Below are positions 1 to 8,954 of a stretch of 51,639 nucleotides of DNA, one piece after another (positions within the stretch are counted from its first letter, which is position 1; each line of letters begins with the position of its first letter). The notes beneath the pieces are model-generated. The model was not told where the DNA came from. It saw only the letters and a list, made by a program, of their open reading frames with translations, and made no database searches. The stretch is from Acidobacteriota bacterium. GTDB lineage: Bacteria > Acidobacteriota > Blastocatellia > Pyrinomonadales > Pyrinomonadaceae. The stretch spans positions 1 through 51,639 of the forward strand of contig JAKOVX010000143.1 in the NCBI GenBank assembly GCA_029781855.1, read 5' to 3'. Made by a program: the position numbers and the translations under genes.

Positions 1-1355
1 GAGATCTCTTCGTTCTCGGAGACTCGCAGGCCGATAGCGAGATCGACGACCTTCAGCACCACGAACGTTCCCACGCTGGCCAATACAACGGCAATTCCGA
101 TCCCAGCGAGTTGATACGTGATCTGAATATAATTGCCGTCGATCGCACCGACCGCGGTCGCGTTACCGGCGGCATCCTTAAAGATCGGATTGATCACGCT
201 AGTCGCCAAAACGCCCGTCATCAACCCCCCGACCGCTCCGCCGACACCGTGGATGCCGAAAACATCGAGCGTGTCGTCATAACCGAAGATATGCTTGACC
301 CTCGCCACCATGAAATAGCAGGCCGCTCCGCCCATCAGACCGATCAATAGTGCCGACATCGGCGTAACGAATCCGGCCGCCGGCGTAATTACAACGAGCC
401 CCGCGACGGCTCCCGAGATCGCTCCGATCGCGGTCGGCTTGCCGCTTTTCGTCCAGTCTATAACGATCCACGCGAGCATCGCCGCGGCTGCCGCGAAATG
501 TGTCGTGACGAACGCGTTAGTCGCGAGCGAGCTTGCCGAAAGGGCACTTCCGGCGTTAAACCCGAACCATCCGAACCATAGCAAGCCCGCCCCGATCAAA
601 CTAAGTACCGAATTGTGCGGCGTAGTTGGCTCGTTTCGATAATCTAGCCGCTTGCCCAGATAAAGTGCACAAACCAGTGCCGAAACGCCCGACGAGATGT
701 GCACGACCGTGCCGCCGGCGAAATCGAGTGCCGGAAACGATCCGCCGAGCACCGCATTCAGAAAACCGCCCTTGCCCCAGACCATATGTGCCAGCGGCAG
801 GTAGACTACGATGGTCCAAAGCGTCGTAAACGCGATCTTAGCCGGAAAACGTATCCGCTCGGCAAATGCTCCCGTAATAAGCGCCGGCGTGATGATCGCG
901 AACATCAACTGAAAGATCATGAACGACTGCTGCGGTATGGTCGCCGCGTAGTCGGCGTTCGGCTCGGCCCCGACGCCCTGTAAAAACGCGAAATGCAGCC
1001 CGCCGATAAACGCGTTCTCCTCGGAAAATACGAGACTGTAGCCGAAAAACGCCCAGATCAGCGTGACGATCCCAACCGAGATCAGGCTTTTGAGCATTGT
1101 CGACAGAACATTCTTTTGCCGTACTAGTCCGCCGTAAAAGAGTGCAAGTCCCGGAATGGTCATCAGTAGCACAAGAGCGCTGCACGATAGTACCCATGCG
1201 TTATCCGCACTGCTCTGCGCCGCTGCCGCGGCTGTTTCGAGCTTTGCGATACGTTCACTGATCTCATCGGCCAGAGAGACGATCGGTAGTAGTGCGATCG
1301 CCGCCGATGCCAAGAAGAGTTGGAATGATATTTTGGTTCTGTTGCTCATTTTCAT
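1..1355 (-). CDS. amt: Ammonium transporter (Amt family), 3' end beyond window
   Basis: Channel for ammonium/ammonia uptake in the inner membrane. The reading frame is open from an ATG at 1355 (or a second in-frame ATG at 1349) to the left edge, about 451 residues. An N-terminal hydrophobic signal-like segment is followed by the family stretch NAWVL...IPGLALFYGGLVRQKN and many membrane helices. Both pore-histidine regions are present (VVHISSG and IHGVGGAVGG). The last visible residues, GLRVSENEEI, are the usual start of the cytoplasmic tail, so only a short C-terminus is missing. It is divergent from a sigma-54 activator gene and has its own -24/-12 promoter (1396-1411), which fits nitrogen-responsive expression. 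A GlnK (PII) gene often follows amt, but that side lies outside the window. Confidence 0.95.
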   Translation of the reverse strand, partial: MKMSNRTKISFQLFLASAAIALLPIVSLADEISERIAKLETAAAAAQSSADNAWVLSCSALVLLMTIPGLALFYGGLVRQKNVLSTMLKSLISVGIVTLIWAFFGYSLVFSEENAFIGGLHFAFLQGVGAEPNADYAATIPQQSFMIFQLMFAIITPALITGAFAERIRFPAKIAFTTLWTIVVYLPLAHMVWGKGGFLNAVLGGSFPALDFAGGTVVHISSGVSALVCALYLGKRLDYRNEPTTPHNSVLSLIGAGLLWFGWFGFNAGSALSASSLATNAFVTTHFAAAAAMLAWIVIDWTKSGKPTAIGAISGAVAGLVVITPAAGFVTPMSALLIGLMGGAACYFMVARVKHIFGYDDTLDVFGIHGVGGAVGGLMTGVLATSVINPIFKDAAGNATAVGAIDGNYIQITYQLAGIGIAVVLASVGTFVVLKVVDLAIGLRVSENEEI

Positions 1356-1395
1356 ACGCGTAACTTTGGTTGATGTGACCAATAGCGTCTGGTTC

Positions 1396-1411
1396 AGCAA
1401 TGCACATGCCA
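1396..1411 (-). promoter_or_regulatory. Sigma-54 (-24/-12) promoter of amt
   Basis: On the minus strand the sequence reads TGGCATG-TGCA-TTGCT, with GG and GC separated by exactly 10 bases. It differs from the TGGCACG-N4-TTGCW consensus at one position. The predicted start of transcription is near 1385, giving a leader of about 30 nt before the ATG at 1355. A 10-bp palindrome ATTGATCAAT (1435-1444) and a TTGTC half-site near 1508 lie upstream where an enhancer-binding protein could sit. The divergent gene encodes such an activator. Confidence 0.85.
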
Positions 1412-1638
1412 ATGTCAAGGGTTTTGTTTAACTCATTGATCAATATAGGTTTATAGCTCTTTCGTGACTATTTTGGCTTCCCACGACTGATATATTTCTT
1501 ACATTATTGTCGGAAACATAGCCAATTCTTACAAAAACGTATCGAATTGCTGCTTTTTGAGCGTCTGCCGGGGCCCAACGGGTTATAATTTGCTCAGAAG
1601 CGAATTTTTTGTCCGATCTTCCTACATTTTTGTTGGTT

Positions 1639-3147
1639 ATGAGAGTTGATCAGGTTGATTTCATTGCCAAAGCATCTGCTTCGCTGGCGGACGCTGACGG
1701 TATACGTAGCGGCTCGGCGTCGGTCATCGAAAACCTTTTGCGGGTGCTCGGCGGCAGATTCGCCTTCGTTGCCAGACGACGGCGGGACAGCGATATCGCT
1801 GAAATTCTCGCCGTGAGCGGCCTCGGCGCCGCCGACTTTCGACGGCTCGAGGATCGCATTTCCAAAAGCGGGCTTTGGAAGATGCTGCACCTCACTTCCC
1901 CGTTCGTTATCGACTCGCTCGGCGAAGACCCTGTTCTGAACTTCCTCTCATTCGGCACCGGAGCGAGAATGCTCGTGGCGGTTCCGGTCAAGGTTCGCGG
2001 CTCGAGCGTCGGTCTGATCGCTGCCGCGTTTCCCGAAGAGGCATCGACTACTGAGAACGAGATCGTCAAATTGCTGACCGCGATCGCCGCCCTTATTGCC
2101 CAGGCGATGAGGGTCGAGCAATATGTCGCCGATGAAAGCCGGAAGCTTGCAGAAGAGAACGTGCTGCTCAAACAGGAGCTCAAGGAGAAGTACGATTTTC
2201 ACAATCTCGTCGGCAATTCCAGCCCGATGCGTCACATTTACGACCAAGTCACGCAGGTGGCTCGGTCGAACGCCACTGTACTCTTACGTGGCGAGAGCGG
2301 GACCGGCAAGGAACTGATCGCCAACGCGATCCATTACAACAGCCTGCGGTCCAAGCGGCCGTTCGTTAAGGTCAATTGTGCGGCTCTGCCTGAAACGCTT
2401 ATCGAGAGCGAGCTTTTCGGTTACGAAAAAGGTGCATTTACTGGCGCTTCGGCACGAAAGAAAGGCCGGTTCGAGATGGCCGACGGCGGAACGATATTTC
2501 TCGACGAGATCGGGGACCTGCCGCCGCAGACTCAGGTCAAACTTCTCCGCGTGCTGCAGGAACGTGAATTCGAGCGGCTCGGCGGCACCGAGACGATCAA
2601 GATCAACGTCCGCCTTATAACAGCTACAAACAAAGACCTCGAAGCCGAGATCGCCGATGGCCGATTTCGCGAGGACCTGTTTTACCGCGTAAACGTGTTC
2701 ACGATATTTCTGCCGCCGCTTCGCGAGCGTAAGTCGGACATTCTCCTCCTAGCTGAGCATTTTCTCGAAAAATATGAACGCGAGCACCAAAAGCGAGTCC
2801 GCCGGATATCGACGCCGGCGATCGATATGCTTACGGCATATCACTTCCCCGGTAACGTTCGCGAACTCGAAAACGTGATCGAGCGGGCGGTTATTGTCTG
2901 CGACTCCAACGTCATTCATGGCCACCATTTGCCGCCGACGCTACAAACCGCCGAGGTCAGCGGAACCGAGACACGGATGACGCTCGCATCCGCGGTCGAG
3001 GCGTTCGAACGCGACCTCATTCAGGACACTCTGAAATCAACTCGTGGCAACGTCGCAAAGGCCGCAAAGATGCTCGATTCGACCGAACGTATTCTTGGCT
3101 ATAAAATCAAGAAGTACAGTATCGACCCGCGACGATTTCGCAAATGA
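1639..3147 (+). CDS. NifA-like sigma-54-dependent activator (GAF-AAA+-Fis HTH)
   Basis: Enhancer-binding activator of sigma-54 RNA polymerase. Residues 1-160 resemble a GAF sensor domain. The AAA+ ATPase follows, with Walker A GESGTGKE at about 218, the sigma-54 contact loop GAFTGA at 265-270 and the Walker B stretch FLDEIGDL. A Fis-type helix-turn-helix ends the protein (about 455-502), in the NifA-like form LGYKIKKYSIDPRRF. There is no receiver domain, so it senses through GAF or a partner protein. The start is uncertain: ATG 1639 gives 502 residues, a TTG at 1609 would add ten, and neither has a clear ribosome site. A TATAAT lies at 1584-1589. It is divergent from amt, and its stop overlaps the glnE start (ATGA), so the likely job is nitrogen control. 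NifA resemblance alone does not imply nitrogen fixation. Confidence 0.9.
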   Translation: MRVDQVDFIAKASASLADADGIRSGSASVIENLLRVLGGRFAFVARRRRDSDIAEILAVSGLGAADFRRLEDRISKSGLWKMLHLTSPFVIDSLGEDPVLNFLSFGTGARMLVAVPVKVRGSSVGLIAAAFPEEASTTENEIVKLLTAIAALIAQAMRVEQYVADESRKLAEENVLLKQELKEKYDFHNLVGNSSPMRHIYDQVTQVARSNATVLLRGESGTGKELIANAIHYNSLRSKRPFVKVNCAALPETLIESELFGYEKGAFTGASARKKGRFEMADGGTIFLDEIGDLPPQTQVKLLRVLQEREFERLGGTETIKINVRLITATNKDLEAEIADGRFREDLFYRVNVFTIFLPPLRERKSDILLLAEHFLEKYEREHQKRVRRISTPAIDMLTAYHFPGNVRELENVIERAVIVCDSNVIHGHHLPPTLQTAEVSGTETRMTLASAVEAFERDLIQDTLKSTRGNVAKAAKMLDSTERILGYKIKKYSIDPRRFRK

Positions 3148-5858
3148 ACCTGGAAAAACACCTCATCGACGGACTGCCGGACCCCGAGGCCGCAAGCCGC
3201 TTTTTCGGGCAGTTCGAGGAAAAGCACAGATCCGCTCATGCCAAACTGGTCAAAAATCCGGGGCTGCTATCGGACGTCTTGACCGTTGCGTCGTTCAGTC
3301 CATTGCTCGCCGCGACAATGCTTCAAAATCCGGAATACATCTGGTGGCTCGGCCGAAAGCGTGCGGAATCCGGTGTACGGAGCCGCGACGAGATGCTCGA
3401 ATCGCTTGCCCGATTTACGATGACCCAATCGCAGATCGACACGCAGGTGGTTTTCGCTCGATTTCGGCGGCGTGAATTGCTGCGGATCTACCTACGGGAC
3501 ATACGCCGGCTGGCGACGATCGCCGAGATAACCGAGGAGATTTCGAATCTTGCCGACGCGATACTCGAGGCGGCGCTCAAACAATCGCGGCGGGAAATGG
3601 ACAATCGTTTTGGCTCGCCGCAGGAAACGGATGAGAAAGGTCGGATCCGGCCCGCAAGATTTTGCATCGTCGCTCTCGGAAAACTCGGTTCGCGTGAGCT
3701 CAACTACGCCTCCGACATCGATCTCCAGTTTCTTTATTCTAACGAAGGCACGACGTCCGGGACCGGCAGCCGCGGCACCGTTACCAATCGCGAATACTTC
3801 ATCAAAGTTGCAGAATTCGTCGTCAAGCTCATCGGCCAGCAAACTGGCGAAGGAGCGGCATACCGGGTCGATCTGCGGCTGCGGCCGCACGGGTCGCTCG
3901 GAGCCCTCGCGATGTCGGTCGACGACACTGTCCGTTACCACAGGAGCGATGCGAGGCCCTGGGAACGTCAGGTGCTGATCCGTTCGCGTGGCTGTGCCGG
4001 AGATACGGAACTTTTCAATGAGTTTTTCGCTCAAGTCGAATCTCTCGTATTCGAATCGGGCGTGTCGGTCGAGGATGCCCTGCGAAATGTGCGTCTCTCG
4101 AAAGATCAGATCGATCGCGAGAATTTAGAAAACCGAGGATTTAACGTGAAGCTGGGCCGCGGCGGGATTCGCGAGATCGAATTTCTCGCCCAGGCCCTGC
4201 AATTGGCGTTCGGCGGCAAGGACCGCTGGCTGCGGAGCCCTCACACTTTGATCAGTTTATCCAGGCTTGCCGATCGCGGGTACATTTCGGGATCGGACCT
4301 GACGGATCTATCGACCGCATATTCGTTCCTTCGGCGGACGGAACACGTGCTCCAGATGGAGAACGGCGTCCAGACGCACACTGTGCCCGACGAACCAGTC
4401 AAACGTGAACTCTTCGGCCGTCGAATGACGTTTGCAGCCGGCGGCGACTTTGAGTCCGATCTAAAGCTCAACGCCGAAAACGTCGCCCGCATTTTCACCC
4501 GAATTTTCGGCGAAGCGAGCTTTTCCAGTTCGGCCGGTAGTCAGCGTGACGTCCGCCCAGTTCCGCACGAACGGGTACGTTCGTCAGTGCTCGCGTCGAT
4601 CGAGAAATCCAGCGTGGTCTACGCACCGTCCGAGAACGGCAGCAGCGTCCTCGACCGCCTCGCCGAGGTCTCGCCGCATTTCTCCTCGCTGTTGGCGTCA
4701 AACCCGCACATCGCGGCCGAATTGCCCGACCCGCATTCCGTCGGACCACAGATCGACTACGAGGAAATTCTGATGTCCGCGGCTCAGTCGTCAAATGGAT
4801 TCGGCCATCGACTTTCGGCTGTTAGAAGAGCATGGTCGAAATGCCTCTTCGCGATCGTCGTCGCGGATGTCTTTGAGACGATAACGATCCGTGAAACCCG
4901 CGTCCTGCAGACAGAGCTTGCCGAAGCAAGCATTAATGCGGCTCTTTGGATAGTAAACGAAGAATTGGCAAAGAAATACGGCGACTCCGCCGATGCCAAC
5001 GCTATCGCCGTTCTCGCTCTCGGAAAACTTGGCGGCGGCGGCCTCGACTACGATTCCGACCTCGATCTGGTCGTTGTTTACGACGAATCGAAAGCCGTGC
5101 CGAACGGCGTCACGAATGCTGAATTCTACGGCTGGGCCGTCGAGACGTTCGTGACGACGTTGTCTTCGATGACCCGAGACGGCTCGCTTTACCGCGTCGA
5201 TCTGCGGCTCCGCCCATACGGCAAGAATGGGCTTATCGTCTTGCCGGGCGACGGATTTTTGTCCTATTTTCGGGAAACCGCCGAGGTGTGGGAAATGCTC
5301 GCGTTCGTCAAACTCCGTGCCGTCGGTGGCGACAGAAAGCTCGGTGAACGTGTCGAATTTGAGACGCGACGAATTATCCACGATCGGGCATCGACCATCG
5401 GCGTCGATACGTTACGTGACGAGACCGTCCGCGTCAGGCACGCTCTGGAAAAGCAGCGTGCGAGAGGCCGCCGTGGCTCCGACGTCGACATCAAGTACGG
5501 TTCGGGCGGCATGCTCGATATTTATTTTGCAATGCGTTTCCTACAGCTGCGTGACAACGTTCCCGACGACGACGAAGACCGCTCCACCGCACACGTTCTC
5601 GAAGTGCTCCGGAAACGCAACATCGTCTCCTCTGAAGACCATCGAATGCTCGCCGACGGCTACAAATTCCTTTCCGAACTCGACCACAACATCAGGCTCA
5701 CCGTCGGCAGGACGACGCGTGTCCCATTTGCGAACGAGTCCGTAATGTCCACGATCGCCGGTCGGATGAAGATCCTGTCCACTAGCGAACTCAACGAGCG
5801 GCTCACGCTTCACCGATTGGAGATCCGTTCGGCGTTCGAAAATATCGTCGGCGGCTGA
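3144..5858 (+). CDS. glnE: Bifunctional glutamine synthetase adenylyltransferase/adenylyl-removing enzyme
   Basis: GlnE attaches AMP to glutamine synthetase and removes it, directed by PII. The protein has 904 residues, close to the usual 900-950. Both nucleotidyltransferase halves show the family motif: ALGKLGSRELNYASDIDLQF at about 176-195 and ALGKLGGGGLDYDSDLDLVV at about 625-645, each with the metal-binding SD-x-D. Each half ends in the typical linker seen as RLRPHGSLG and RLRPYGKNG. The ATG overlaps the stop of the upstream activator gene in an ATGA junction, implying translational coupling. With amt and the sigma-54 activator this forms a nitrogen assimilation block. Confidence 0.97.
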   Translation: MNLEKHLIDGLPDPEAASRFFGQFEEKHRSAHAKLVKNPGLLSDVLTVASFSPLLAATMLQNPEYIWWLGRKRAESGVRSRDEMLESLARFTMTQSQIDTQVVFARFRRRELLRIYLRDIRRLATIAEITEEISNLADAILEAALKQSRREMDNRFGSPQETDEKGRIRPARFCIVALGKLGSRELNYASDIDLQFLYSNEGTTSGTGSRGTVTNREYFIKVAEFVVKLIGQQTGEGAAYRVDLRLRPHGSLGALAMSVDDTVRYHRSDARPWERQVLIRSRGCAGDTELFNEFFAQVESLVFESGVSVEDALRNVRLSKDQIDRENLENRGFNVKLGRGGIREIEFLAQALQLAFGGKDRWLRSPHTLISLSRLADRGYISGSDLTDLSTAYSFLRRTEHVLQMENGVQTHTVPDEPVKRELFGRRMTFAAGGDFESDLKLNAENVARIFTRIFGEASFSSSAGSQRDVRPVPHERVRSSVLASIEKSSVVYAPSENGSSVLDRLAEVSPHFSSLLASNPHIAAELPDPHSVGPQIDYEEILMSAAQSSNGFGHRLSAVRRAWSKCLFAIVVADVFETITIRETRVLQTELAEASINAALWIVNEELAKKYGDSADANAIAVLALGKLGGGGLDYDSDLDLVVVYDESKAVPNGVTNAEFYGWAVETFVTTLSSMTRDGSLYRVDLRLRPYGKNGLIVLPGDGFLSYFRETAEVWEMLAFVKLRAVGGDRKLGERVEFETRRIIHDRASTIGVDTLRDETVRVRHALEKQRARGRRGSDVDIKYGSGGMLDIYFAMRFLQLRDNVPDDDEDRSTAHVLEVLRKRNIVSSEDHRMLADGYKFLSELDHNIRLTVGRTTRVPFANESVMSTIAGRMKILSTSELNERLTLHRLEIRSAFENIVGG

Positions 5859-5943
5859 TCATTAAGCCCAAACTTCCATGCCTATCCGGCGCGAAAGATC
5901 GCCCGTTTTGTTGTAGGATTACCGAAGAGGATATTTTCGTCGA

Positions 5944-7035
5944 ATGCACATCCCTGACGGTTATCTCAGTCCGGAAACCTGTGCGGTGCTCTACGCCGCG
6001 GCGGCTCCGTTTTGGGTCGTCGCGTTGCGTCGCATCAAGCGGTTGCTGAACACACGGATGGTGCCGCTGCTGTCGGTCTTCGCGGCGTTTTCGTTCGTAA
6101 TAATGATGTTCAATATTCCGCTGCCCGGCGGAACGACCGGACACGCGATCGGCGTCGGCATCGCCGCGGTCGTGCTGGGCCCGTGGGGCTCGATGCTGGC
6201 GATCTCGGTCGCGTTGTTGATACAGGCTTTGTTTTTCGGCGACGGCGGAATTACGGCTTTCGGGGCAAATTCGTTCAACATGGCGATCGTCGGCTCGCTG
6301 GTCGCGACCGCTGTTTACCGGGTCGTCGGCCGCGGAGCTGAGATCACGGCGACGCGACGCGTTGCCGCGGCCGGCCTCGCCGGATACGCCGCAATTAATG
6401 CCGCCGCGTTTCTGGCCAGCATCGAATTCGGCATTCAACCGCTTCTGTTTCACGACGCGAGCGGTGCCCCGCTTTACGCACCGTATCCACTGGCGATCGC
6501 GATACCGGCGATGATGATCGGGCATCTCACGATCGCGGGTATTGCAGAACTTATCGCGGCTGGCGGCGTCGTGGCATATCTCCAGCGTTCTAACCCGTCG
6601 CTGCTTAAATTCACCGCACCGGATGCCCCCGAACTCGACTCGACTCGCGTCCGAACGCCTCGGTCGATGCGGCCCCTTTGGATCGGCCTCGCGGCGTTGA
6701 TGATCCTGACACCGCTTGGTTTGCTCGCCGCAGGCACGGCGTGGGGCGAATGGTCGGCAAACGATCTCGCCGACCCGGCAGCCCGCGAACATATTACGAC
6801 CGTCTCGCAGGGCCAGGCGCCGCCGTCCGCCCCGCCCGAAGGGCTGGCGCGTCTGTCGGAGATCTGGACGGCACCGATCCCCGATTACGCCCCGGCATTC
6901 CTGTCTAGCCCCGCCGTGGGATACGTCCTGTCGGCGATGTTCGGTTCGGGGCTCGTTATCTTAGTGACAACCTTCGTCGGCTGGCTCTTCGGGCGGCGGC
7001 GAGAGAAATTGACGACCACGACCCCGATTGAATAA
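5944..7035 (+). CDS. cbiM: Co/Ni ECF transporter substrate-binding subunit CbiM/NikM fused to a PDGLE (CbiN-like) domain
   Basis: Substrate-capturing membrane subunit of an energy-coupling-factor transporter for cobalt or nickel. It begins MHIPDGYLSP; in CbiM/NikM the N-terminal Met-His segment forms the metal site. About seven helices fill residues 10-215, including FNIPLPGGTTGHAIG. After a linker, residues 235-350 hold a helix, a soluble stretch with the remnant motif PPEGL, and a final helix: a PDGLE domain that replaces the separate CbiN/NikN subunit. It is the first gene of cbiMQO. No cobalamin riboswitch fits in the 85 bases upstream, so cobalt and nickel cannot be told apart from sequence here. 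Confidence 0.93.
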   Translation: MHIPDGYLSPETCAVLYAAAAPFWVVALRRIKRLLNTRMVPLLSVFAAFSFVIMMFNIPLPGGTTGHAIGVGIAAVVLGPWGSMLAISVALLIQALFFGDGGITAFGANSFNMAIVGSLVATAVYRVVGRGAEITATRRVAAAGLAGYAAINAAAFLASIEFGIQPLLFHDASGAPLYAPYPLAIAIPAMMIGHLTIAGIAELIAAGGVVAYLQRSNPSLLKFTAPDAPELDSTRVRTPRSMRPLWIGLAALMILTPLGLLAAGTAWGEWSANDLADPAAREHITTVSQGQAPPSAPPEGLARLSEIWTAPIPDYAPAFLSSPAVGYVLSAMFGSGLVILVTTFVGWLFGRRREKLTTTTPIE

Positions 7036-7909
7036 GACAACTTCAGCCAAAAGCCGTCGACACAGCGGCACATTCGTCGAACGAACGCTCACGGGCCTGG
7101 TTCGCAAGACCGAACGCGCCCTGTTCGCCGAGGAGATCGCCCGGGCCGACGGACTGCTGCAGCGGCTCGACCCGCGGGTCAAGATCGTCGGGCTTCTGTC
7201 GCTAGTCGTAACCGTCACGCTCTCGCGAAATCTGTTCACTATACTCTCCGTCTTTGCTCTTGGTGTCATTCTTGCCGTGCTCTCAAAGGTTCCGGTCCGT
7301 GAACTGGCACTTCGGATCTGGTTGAGCGCACTGTTCTTTACCGGAGCGATCGCTGTCCCGGTTCTGTTTATCACTGCCGGCGAGCCTCTGCTGCGAATAC
7401 CGTTGATCGGCTGGACGATCACGGCACAGGGCCTGACGAGTGCACTGTATTTGACCTCCAGGGTCGAGGCGACGGCAACACTTTCGATCCTGTTGGTGCT
7501 CTGCACTAGCTGGTCGAGTGTGCTTAAAGGACTGCGGGTGCTGCATGTGCCGGTCGTTTTTGTGGTCATTTTGGGGATGACTTACCGGTATATTTTTGTC
7601 ATCCTCGAAACTGCCCGCGACATGTTCGAGGCCCGGCGAAGCCGCCTTGTAGGCCGGCTCGATGGCAGAGAACGCCGACACATCGCCGCCGGAAGCATCG
7701 GCGTGCTGCTCACCAAGAGCTTTTATCTTCACCACGAGGTTTTCCTCGCTATGCAGTCACGCGGATTTCGCGGCGAAGTATACGTTCTCGACGAATTCGC
7801 GATGCACTCCCGCGATTGGCTGGCGTTGGCCGGGTTTGCCGTGCTCGTGGGTGCGGCGGTCTGGCTCGGGCGGCAGGAAAGTCTGCAGACGTTATTGAAT
7901 TTGAGCTAA
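7028..7909 (+). CDS. cbiQ: ECF transporter transmembrane (T) subunit CbiQ
   Basis: The T component couples the ATPase to the metal-binding subunit. The 293-residue protein has the early motif LDPRVKIVGLL, several membrane helices, and the coupling-helix motif ARRSRLVGRLDGRERR, a version of the paired A-R-G signatures of this family. The first available start is a TTG at 7028 that overlaps the cbiM end by 8 bases; no ATG precedes the conserved region, so TTG with translational coupling is the best choice. It is followed after 3 bases by cbiO. Confidence 0.92.
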   Translation: MNKTTSAKSRRHSGTFVERTLTGLVRKTERALFAEEIARADGLLQRLDPRVKIVGLLSLVVTVTLSRNLFTILSVFALGVILAVLSKVPVRELALRIWLSALFFTGAIAVPVLFITAGEPLLRIPLIGWTITAQGLTSALYLTSRVEATATLSILLVLCTSWSSVLKGLRVLHVPVVFVVILGMTYRYIFVILETARDMFEARRSRLVGRLDGRERRHIAAGSIGVLLTKSFYLHHEVFLAMQSRGFRGEVYVLDEFAMHSRDWLALAGFAVLVGAAVWLGRQESLQTLLNLS

Positions 7910-7912
7910 ATA

Positions 7913-8746
7913 ATGGAATTGGCGGCTACAAAATACGCATTCGAACTCGCGGACGTGACGTATCGTTACGACGAGATCACGGCTCTCGACGGCCTATCCC
8001 TACAGATAGAGAGCGGCCGCCGGATCGCGGTGCTCGGGGCGAACGGATCCGGCAAATCGACGCTGCTCCGTCTGCTGGACGGCCTTTATTTCCCTGACAA
8101 AGGCACGATCAAGTCGTTTGGTGAACCGCTTACCGAAGAGGCGATGCAGGACGAAGAATTTGCCTTTGCATTTCGACGCCGCGTCGCACTTGTGTTCCAA
8201 AATCCGGACGTCCAGCTCTTTAACCCCACGGTTTTCGACGAGGTCGCGTTCGGCCCGCTGCAGCTTCGCTGGGAAAAGTCCGATATCCGGCGAAGGATCG
8301 ACGAAACGCTCGAGAGCCTCGAGATCTCGCACCTTAAAGATCGCTCGCCGCATCGTCTGTCGGGCGGCGAAAAGAAACGCGTCGCACTCGCCTCGGTCCT
8401 CATCCTCGAACCCGAAGTGTTGCTGATGGACGAGCCGACCGCCGCACTCGACCCCAAAAGCCGCGGCCACGTCATCGATTTTCTGGCGGACCGTTCGAAC
8501 GCCGCACGAACGGTCATTACGGCCACGCACGACCTCGATATTATCGAAGACATTGCCGACCACTGCCTCGTATTTGAGAATGGCCGGCTTGCCGCCGACG
8601 GTACGCCTTCCGCGATCCTCGCCGACCACGACCTGCTCGAACGCACCAACCTCATCCACGCCCACCGCCACCGCCACCCGGACGGCAGTTTTCACACGCA
8701 CCCGCACGCTCACCGTTTTCACGAACACGATCACGAGCACAAATGA
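7913..8746 (+). CDS. cbiO: ECF transporter ATPase CbiO with histidine-rich tail
   Basis: ABC ATPase that powers the Co/Ni transporter. Walker A GANGSGKST is at 42-50, the Q-loop VFQNPDVQLF is of the ECF type, the signature LSGGEKKR is at about 150, Walker B is VLLMDEPTAALDP, and the switch histidine lies in TATHDLDII. The odd part is the tail: the last 29 residues contain 12 histidines in His-X pairs, ending HEHDHEHK. That is a plausible metal buffer at the cytoplasmic mouth of the transporter. Last gene of cbiMQO; a hairpin follows at 8789-8812. Confidence 0.95.
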   Translation: MELAATKYAFELADVTYRYDEITALDGLSLQIESGRRIAVLGANGSGKSTLLRLLDGLYFPDKGTIKSFGEPLTEEAMQDEEFAFAFRRRVALVFQNPDVQLFNPTVFDEVAFGPLQLRWEKSDIRRRIDETLESLEISHLKDRSPHRLSGGEKKRVALASVLILEPEVLLMDEPTAALDPKSRGHVIDFLADRSNAARTVITATHDLDIIEDIADHCLVFENGRLAADGTPSAILADHDLLERTNLIHAHRHRHPDGSFHTHPHAHRFHEHDHEHK

Positions 8747-8788
8747 CACCTCAAAGATCGGACGCTCTGGTCGGCGTACCATTTCGCT

Positions 8789-8812
8789 CCGGAACCTATT
8801 CCCGTGTTCCGG
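8789..8812 (+). other. Hairpin downstream of cbiO
   Basis: A perfect 7-bp inverted repeat, CCGGAAC and GTTCCGG, with a 10-base loop, 42 bases after the cbiO stop. There is no T-tract, so it is at best a weak terminator or an mRNA 3'-end stabiliser. Confidence 0.4.
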
Positions 8813-8898
8813 TGGAACAAAATGAAAGTAGCACTTCAACAACAACAATGTATATGACTGACAATACGAGCTTTACACTATCGCACCACACAGTTCGC

Positions 8899-8924
8899 AA
8901 AAAGGCTGCGAGGATCTCGCAGCC
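8899..8924 (-). terminator. Rho-independent terminator of the PQQ-like gene
   Basis: A 9-bp perfect stem, GGCTGCGAG and CTCGCAGCC, closes a 3-base loop (8904-8924). On the minus strand it is followed by TTTTT (8903-8899). It lies 31 bases past the stop of the minus-strand gene. Confidence 0.85.
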
Positions 8925-8954
8925 CTATAGTCGATGTAAAAGTGGCTCGCTCGC

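Noticed and set aside
1609..1638. TTG 1609 as start of the sigma-54 activator
   Set aside because: Possible, but the first ten residues are not needed for the GAF domain and no ribosome site supports it; ATG 1639 preferred.
5859..5943. Cobalamin riboswitch before cbiM
   Set aside because: Only 85 bases are available and no B12-box-like sequence is seen.
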